Shown one piece after another: positions 59,181-63,513 of a stretch of DNA of 63,513 nucleotides; within the stretch, counting starts at the first letter, position 1; each line of letters starts with the position of its first letter. The notes below the pieces were generated by a model. It ran no database searches and was not told the origin of the DNA. It saw only the letters and a program-made list of their open reading frames with translations. This DNA comes from Candidatus Dormiibacterota bacterium (GTDB lineage: Bacteria > Chloroflexota > Dormibacteria > Aeolococcales > Aeolococcaceae): contig DASXNK010000079.1 of the NCBI GenBank assembly GCA_036495095.1, positions 1 to 63,513 of the forward strand, given 5' to 3'. Both the position numbers and the translations under genes were made by a program.

Positions 59181-60589
59181 CGGGTGGCCAGCTCGCGTGC
59201 CGACAGGGCGAGGGCGCCCCGCCAGGGGCGCACCTCGTGGGCGACCCGCTTGATGTTGATGAGGTGGAGCGCGGTGATGTTGTCCGAGGCGATCGAGCCG
59301 GACCAGCTGCCGGTGCCGAGGACGAACGAGGGGTCGATGCCGGTGGAGTAGCCCATCCCGCCGAAGAGCGCCGGGGTGTTGACCAGGATCCGCGAGGCGG
59401 GGAGGGCGCTGAAGCGGGCGATGACGTCCGGGTCGGAGGCGTGGAGCGCGAGGGTGTGTCCCTCGCCGCCGAAGGCGAGGATCTCGCGGCAGCGCCGCCA
59501 TCCCTGGTCGGCGTCCGCGGCGCGATAGACCTTGAGGACGGGCCCCAGGATCTCCGCCGAGAGCGGGGTGTGACGCCCCACCTGGTCGAGGCGGACGCCG
59601 AGCACACGGGAGGAGGCGGGGACGGAGAAGCCGGAGCGCCGGGCGAGCTCGACCGCGCTCTGGCCCACCGCCTCGGGGCGGAGACCGCCGGCTTCGGTGA
59701 AGAGCACGGCGGCGAGGGAGTCGTGGTGGGCGGGGTCGACCCAGGCGCAGCCGGCGGCCCCGAGCGCGGCCTCGAGGGCGTCGGCGACCGGCTGGTCGAC
59801 GACGACGGCCTGCTCGGCGACGCACGCGGTGCCGTTGTCGAAAGACTTGGAGGTGACCATCATCACGGCCGCCTCGGTGACGTCCGGTACCGACCGATGC
59901 ACGAAGGCGGGGACGTTGCCCGCACCCACCGCGATGGTGGGCTTGCCGCACGAGTAGCAGGCCCGCACCATGTCGGCGCCGCCGGTGGCGAGGATCATGG
60001 CGACGGCGTCGTGCATCATCAGCTCGCGGGTGGCGGAGAGGGTGGGGTGCTCGAGGCAGGAGATGAGGCCCGGGGGCGCGCCGGCGCGCTCCGCCGCCGC
60101 GGCGAGGACCTGGGCGGCACGGTTGCAGCAGCGTGCCGCGCGGGGATGGGGTGCGCAGACGATGGCGTTGCCGGCCTTGACCGAGGCGAGGATCTTGAAG
60201 AGCACGGTCGAGGTGGGGTTGGTGACCGGGATGATGCCGGCGACCACGCCGACAGGACAGCCGACGGCGGTGGTGCGCGCCCCCTCGTCGACCCACAGCA
60301 CGCCGCTGGTGCGCATCCCGAGGAGCGAGTCGGCGACCACCTGCGTGTTGTAGAGGTTCTTGACGATCTTGTCCTCGAAGACGCCGTAGCCGGTCTCGTC
60401 GACGGCGAGGCGCGCGAGCTCCTCGGCGGCGGCGGTGCCGGCGTCTGCCATGGCGCGGACGATGGTGTCGATGCGCGCCTGGTCGGCGCCCTCGAAGAGC
60501 TCGAAGGCGGTGCGTGCCGCGCGCGCCTTGAGGCGCGCGTCGAGGATGGCCGCGAGATCTGCATCGAGCGCGGCTGCGGTGCTGCTCAT
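59177..60589 (-). CDS. CoA-acylating aldehyde dehydrogenase (EutE/PduP type)
   Basis: 470 residues. Catalytic Cys256 is in [14 protein letters not shown], the pattern of CoA-acylating enzymes. [36 protein letters not shown] and GHTLALHAS are other family blocks. It converts an aldehyde with CoA and NAD to acyl-CoA plus NADH; this is the core enzyme of metabolosomes. The N-terminal helix region ([20 protein letters not shown]) could serve as encapsulation peptide, as in PduP, but no separated linker is seen. It begins 40 bases after the BMC-H stop. Confidence 0.93.
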   Translation of the reverse strand: MSSTAAALDADLAAILDARLKARAARTAFELFEGADQARIDTIVRAMADAGTAAAEELARLAVDETGYGVFEDKIVKNLYNTQVVADSLLGMRTSGVLWVDEGARTTAVGCPVGVVAGIIPVTNPTSTVLFKILASVKAGNAIVCAPHPRAARCCNRAAQVLAAAAERAGAPPGLISCLEHPTLSATRELMMHDAVAMILATGGADMVRACYSCGKPTIAVGAGNVPAFVHRSVPDVTEAAVMMVTSKSFDNGTACVAEQAVVVDQPVADALEAALGAAGCAWVDPAHHDSLAAVLFTEAGGLRPEAVGQSAVELARRSGFSVPASSRVLGVRLDQVGRHTPLSAEILGPVLKVYRAADADQGWRRCREILAFGGEGHTLALHASDPDVIARFSALPASRILVNTPALFGGMGYSTGIDPSFVLGTGSWSGSIASDNITALHLINIKRVAHEVRPWRGALALSARELATR

Positions 60590-60629
60590 GGTCTCTCCAT
60601 CCGGCGCTCGGGTCGAGCGCGGAGGGCGG

Positions 60630-60971
<342 letters not shown>

Positions 60972-60978
60972 TGACTGC

Positions 60979-61302
60979 TCACCTCATGTCTCGTGTCTTG
61001 TCGAATCTCGGCCGCCCCTCGACGACCACGGTGTCAACGATCCCCACCACGGCGAGGTCCACGGGGGTACCGGCGGTGCGCGCGCCGACCCGCGCGGCGC
61101 TGCCCGTGGTCACCACCACCACCTCGCCCTCCCCCGCACCGGCGAGGTCGACGGCCACGTAGGGCATGCGCTGAACGGTCGCGCCGTTGGCAGGCTCGAG
61201 GTAGTCGAGGTCGTGGACGAGCAGGAGCTTGAACCCGTTGAGCTCGGGCTCCTTCACCGTCGCCACCACCTGGCCGACGACCCGTGCGAGACGCACCACC
61301 AT
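60979..61302 (-). CDS. Pentameric microcompartment vertex protein (BMC-P, EutN/CcmL family)
   Basis: 107 residues: [30 protein letters not shown] and [20 protein letters not shown] are the hallmark EutN/CcmL segments. [10 protein letters not shown] is near the end. Pentamers close the vertices of the shell. It is the first gene of the operon, with the ATG right after GGAGG. Upstream lies the 238-base divergent region with two inverted repeats. Confidence 0.94.
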   Translation of the reverse strand: MVVRLARVVGQVVATVKEPELNGFKLLLVHDLDYLEPANGATVQRMPYVAVDLAGAGEGEVVVVTTGSAARVGARTAGTPVDLAVVGIVDTVVVEGRPRFDKTRDMR

Positions 61303-61323
61303 GCCTCCATCAACGGCCGGTCT

Positions 61324-61343
61324 CAGCGGTCGGAGAACCGCTG
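61324..61343. promoter_or_regulatory. Perfect 7-bp inverted repeat before the microcompartment operon
   Basis: CAGCGGT at 61324-61330 and ACCGCTG at 61337-61343, 6-base spacer, 21 bases upstream of the BMC-P ATG on the minus strand. It could be the operator of a dimeric regulator or a 5' hairpin. Confidence 0.4.
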
Positions 61344-61389
61344 CCCATGAGGTTGTACCCGGCGCCCGGAGGCACTGGCATTGGCCATG

Positions 61390-61423
61390 GGGGATAGGAA
61401 AGTACGGTGAGGTGTTATCTCCC
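61390..61423. promoter_or_regulatory. Imperfect inverted repeat in the divergent region
   Basis: GGGGATA at 61390-61396 faces TATCTCCC at 61416-61423, about 19 bases apart, with one extra base in an arm. It lies midway between the divergent operons. Operator function is only suggested by position. Confidence 0.25.
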
Positions 61424-61540
61424 GTCTCCGTGGCCGCGGCCCCCGCGCGGCGTCAAGATGGAGACACTCGCAGCATGAGGGGCGCGCATTCGGAGGAACG
61501 TGAACACGCCACGGCACGACGCCGCAGCAGGGGTGGCCCG

Positions 61541-62509
61541 GTGACCCCCAGCACCGTGATCTTCGACTTCGACGGGACGCTGGTGAAGACCCGGGAGGCA
61601 TCCTGGCGGCTGTTCCAGCGGACCAACGCGGAGTTCGACCTCGGCGTCGACCGCCCCGAGGACTTCTACGCGCTCTTCCGGCGCAACTTCTACGCCGCCC
61701 TCGACGAGGTGTGCTCCGGCGACCCCGCGCGCCTCGACCGGGTGCGCGCACACTTTCTCCAGCTGCTGCGCGACGAGTACAGCCCCGACCTCGTGCCCGG
61801 CATGGGGGACGTCATCCACCGGCTGGCGGGCAGCTGCACCCTGGTGCTGGCGTCGTCGAACACCATGGAGTCGGTGCGCCGCACCATGGAGCGGCACGGC
61901 CTCGCCTGCTGCTTCGCCCACGCGTTCACCGGTGACCTCGAGCCCGACAAGGCGGCGAGCATCCGCTGCTTCCTCGCCGACCCCGGCTACTCGATGCGCC
62001 GCCTCTGCGAGCCCGAGTACACGGAGGAGTGCGCGGCGGTCGCCCAGCAGGGCGACGAGGTGGTGCTGGTCACCGACACCGTCGGCGACGTCGAGGAGGC
62101 GATCCGCTGCGGCATCCGCGCCGTCGGCGTGGTCTGGGGCATGCACACCGCCGACGAGCTGCTCGCCGCCGGCGCCGAGTTCGTCGCCATCTGGCCCCAG
62201 GAGCTGCTCACCCACCTCCTCGACGACCCCACCGTCGCGGTCACCTGCGCGGTGGCGCGGACCGCCGCCCCCCCTGCCGTGACCCCGGTGCTCGACCAGG
62301 CCCGCCGCGCCGCCGCCACCCGCCGCCGCCAGCGCGTCGCCGCCGCCAGCGCTCTGGGGTCCCACGGGTGCGGGTGCGAGTCGTGTGCCGTGCCGGTCGT
62401 GGGCTCGAACGGCAACGGCGTGTCCGCAGCTCCGGTGGCCGTCGACCCGATGCTGCGTGACGCCGTGGCGCGGCTGGTGTGGCTGTCGGCGAACGGCCAC
62501 CGGCAGTGA
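61541..62509 (+). CDS. HAD-family phosphatase with C-terminal extension
   Basis: 322 residues from GTG 61541 (ATG 61475 would add 22). Motif I FDFDGTLVK, motif II LASSN, a Lys in LEPDKAAS and motif IV VTDTVGDVEEA resemble phosphoglycolate-phosphatase-like HADs. After about residue 225 a tail of about 95 residues follows. It has an Arg/Ala-rich helix, a Cys cluster (HGCGCESCAV), an Asn/Gly linker (GSNGNGVSA) and a final amphipathic helix (PMLRDAVARLVWLS). Linker plus short amphipathic helix is the form of microcompartment encapsulation peptides. It is divergent from the shell operon. Confidence 0.8.
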   Translation: MTPSTVIFDFDGTLVKTREASWRLFQRTNAEFDLGVDRPEDFYALFRRNFYAALDEVCSGDPARLDRVRAHFLQLLRDEYSPDLVPGMGDVIHRLAGSCTLVLASSNTMESVRRTMERHGLACCFAHAFTGDLEPDKAASIRCFLADPGYSMRRLCEPEYTEECAAVAQQGDEVVLVTDTVGDVEEAIRCGIRAVGVVWGMHTADELLAAGAEFVAIWPQELLTHLLDDPTVAVTCAVARTAAPPAVTPVLDQARRAAATRRRQRVAAASALGSHGCGCESCAVPVVGSNGNGVSAAPVAVDPMLRDAVARLVWLSANGHRQ

Positions 62510-62541
62510 CCCCCGGCTGATCCGCCGAGAACTCAACCGGC

Positions 62542-63396
62542 TCAGCCGTCGCCCCGCAGCGCATGCAGCTCGGCGAGCAGCGCGCGGATGTCCTCGGCCG
62601 CGTGGGCGACGAATTCGGCGTCGCGATCCGCCTGCTCGCGGCGCTGCGACGACGAGTCGCGCTCCCGCGGGGTGACGAGGAGCGCGACCCCGCCGTCGTC
62701 CTCGGACCAGACGTCGCAGCCGTGGCGGGCCCAGCGCCCGCGTGTGACCGCCCTCAGGCGCGCCTCGATCGCCGCGGTGTCGAGCGGACGCACCTCGGGC
62801 GCGGCCACCGGGTCGGGGTCGGTCCAGCCCTCCATCTCGCCGGCCTTCTCAGCGGCGATGTGGGCGGCGGCCTGGGCCTCGACCGCCGCCCGGGCGGCGG
62901 TGCCGGCCTCGGCCATCGCCGTGGCTGCGGCGCTCGAGGCGGTCCGTGCCGCGTCCTCGGCGAACGTCGACAGGGACGCGCCCCGCCCCTCGAGCAGGGC
63001 CGCGGCGTCGGCGGCGGTCTCGGCGTCGGCGGCTGCCGCATCCGCGGCGGTGGCGCTGTACGCGGCGGCGTTCGCGGCCGTGGCGGCCTCCCGGGCGGCG
63101 CTCGCGGCGGCGATGGCGGCATCCTCCGGGGTCCGGCGGGTCGTCGCCGCGATGGCGTCCGCCTCCGGCGATGCCTCGCCGGTGGCGAGCGCCGTCTCGG
63201 CCGTCACCTCCTCGGCGGCGATCATCGCGTCGGTGGCCTCCGCCCGGGCGGCGAGGGCCGCCTCGCGTGCGGCCGCCGCGGCACGCTCGGCGTCGTTCGC
63301 CGCCTCGGCGGCGGCCGCTGCCGCTGCCAGCTGCGCGGTCTCGCCGTGCGCTTCCGGGGCCCGCTCGTGCTCGATGTCCATGTCACCCCTCGACAC
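62542..63396 (-). CDS. Ala-rich helical protein with conserved C-terminal domain
   Basis: 284 residues. Residues 15-185 are almost wholly Ala/Glu/Thr and predicted to be a long helix or coiled coil. The C-terminal about 80 residues (AIEARLRAVTRGRWARHGCD, DAEFVAHAAEDIRALLAELH) resemble a domain I recall from uncharacterised actinobacterial and phage proteins. Function unknown. MDIEHE (63381) is a second possible start. It converges on the HAD gene, 32 bases from its stop. Confidence 0.6.
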   Translation of the reverse strand: MSRGDMDIEHERAPEAHGETAQLAAAAAAAEAANDAERAAAAAREAALAARAEATDAMIAAEEVTAETALATGEASPEADAIAATTRRTPEDAAIAAASAAREAATAANAAAYSATAADAAAADAETAADAAALLEGRGASLSTFAEDAARTASSAAATAMAEAGTAARAAVEAQAAAHIAAEKAGEMEGWTDPDPVAAPEVRPLDTAAIEARLRAVTRGRWARHGCDVWSEDDGGVALLVTPRERDSSSQRREQADRDAEFVAHAAEDIRALLAELHALRGDG

Positions 63397-63413
63397 GGTC
63401 GGGGAACCGCGGC

Positions 63414-63445
63414 CCCGTCCCCGGCACCGGAGTGCCGGGGACGGG
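63414..63445. terminator. Perfect 14-bp hairpin
   Basis: CCCGTCCCCGGCAC at 63414-63427 pairs with GTGCCGGGGACGGG at 63432-63445 around CGGA with no mismatch. It stands 17 bases upstream of the Ala-rich gene's ATG and probably ends a minus-strand transcript entering from the right. No T-run. Confidence 0.6.
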
Positions 63446-63513
63446 ACCCGGTGACCCCGGGTCAGCTGCCGCCGGGTCCACCCGAGGGATCCGGCCCGGC
63501 GAGGGCGGGCTTG

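Noticed and set aside
62509-62548. CGGCTGA/TCAGCCG inverted repeat as terminator between the HAD and Ala-rich genes
   Set aside because: Seven-bp arms with a 21-base loop, and one arm overlaps a stop codon; too weak to list as a feature.

Overview
The window is about 63.5 kb of very GC-rich DNA (roughly 70% or more by eye). It has short gaps, many ATGA/GTGA/TGATG start-stop overlaps and frequent GTG starts. Protein content fits a high-GC soil-type terrabacterium: an actinomycete or a relative such as Dormibacterota/Chloroflexota. This rests on CYP125-like P450, a SARP-type DNA-binding region, LuxR-LAL and PucR regulators, a CopC-CopD fusion and Pro/Ala-rich exported proteins. No rRNA, tRNA, CRISPR, transposase or phage gene is visible, and the phylum cannot be fixed from the sequence alone.

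Layout. 1-2208: the end of a peptide/nickel-type ABC binding protein and a formate/nitrite-type channel. 2222-8029: a catabolic operon with its own promoter (SnoaL-like protein, two PaaG-like crotonases, SDR, two-subunit Rieske dioxygenase, P450), followed by glutamate decarboxylase. 9543-16303: an envelope-stress-like module of HtrA protease, response regulator and histidine kinase, small membrane proteins, ApbE flavin transferase, Nudix and SDR. Two sets of four direct repeats, each at exactly 11-bp pitch, lie before the regulator gene and before the ApbE unit. 16360-20129: membrane hypotheticals, a flavin monooxygenase and a small P-loop kinase, with somewhat less biased codon use.

20407-24089: a membrane-anchored Ser/Thr kinase fused to a SARP-like DNA-binding region, with a PP2C phosphatase. 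24170-32003: a complete Wsp-like chemosensory operon (MCP, two CheW, CheA-REC hybrid, CheB, CheR-TPR, REC-GGDEF) with no flagellar genes, predicted to control c-di-GMP. 32168-40122: envelope proteins, an FAD reductase, an FHA protein, a TPR-zincin, an SGNH lipoprotein and a phosphodiester-glycosidase-like exported protein. 40222-40896: a Cys-motif protein preceded by a 32-residue ORF.

41476-50780: a branched-chain-amino-acid-type ABC transporter with a fused permease-ATPase subunit, followed by an exported protein, CopC-CopD and a membrane protein. 50791-61302 (minus strand): a bacterial microcompartment operon. In transcription order it holds the BMC-P, BMC-H, CoA-acylating aldehyde dehydrogenase, EutJ, BMC-T, malate-dehydrogenase-like, alcohol dehydrogenase, PucR-type and LuxR-LAL genes. 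A HAD phosphatase with a possible encapsulation tail is divergent at 61541. The end of the window holds an Ala-rich helical protein and a perfect 14-bp hairpin.

The two most interesting systems are the microcompartment and the Wsp-like operon. The microcompartment looks like an alcohol/aldehyde metabolosome without a signature lyase or phosphotransacylase, and carries an extended malate-dehydrogenase-like enzyme. The phased-repeat regulon is the clearest non-coding signal.
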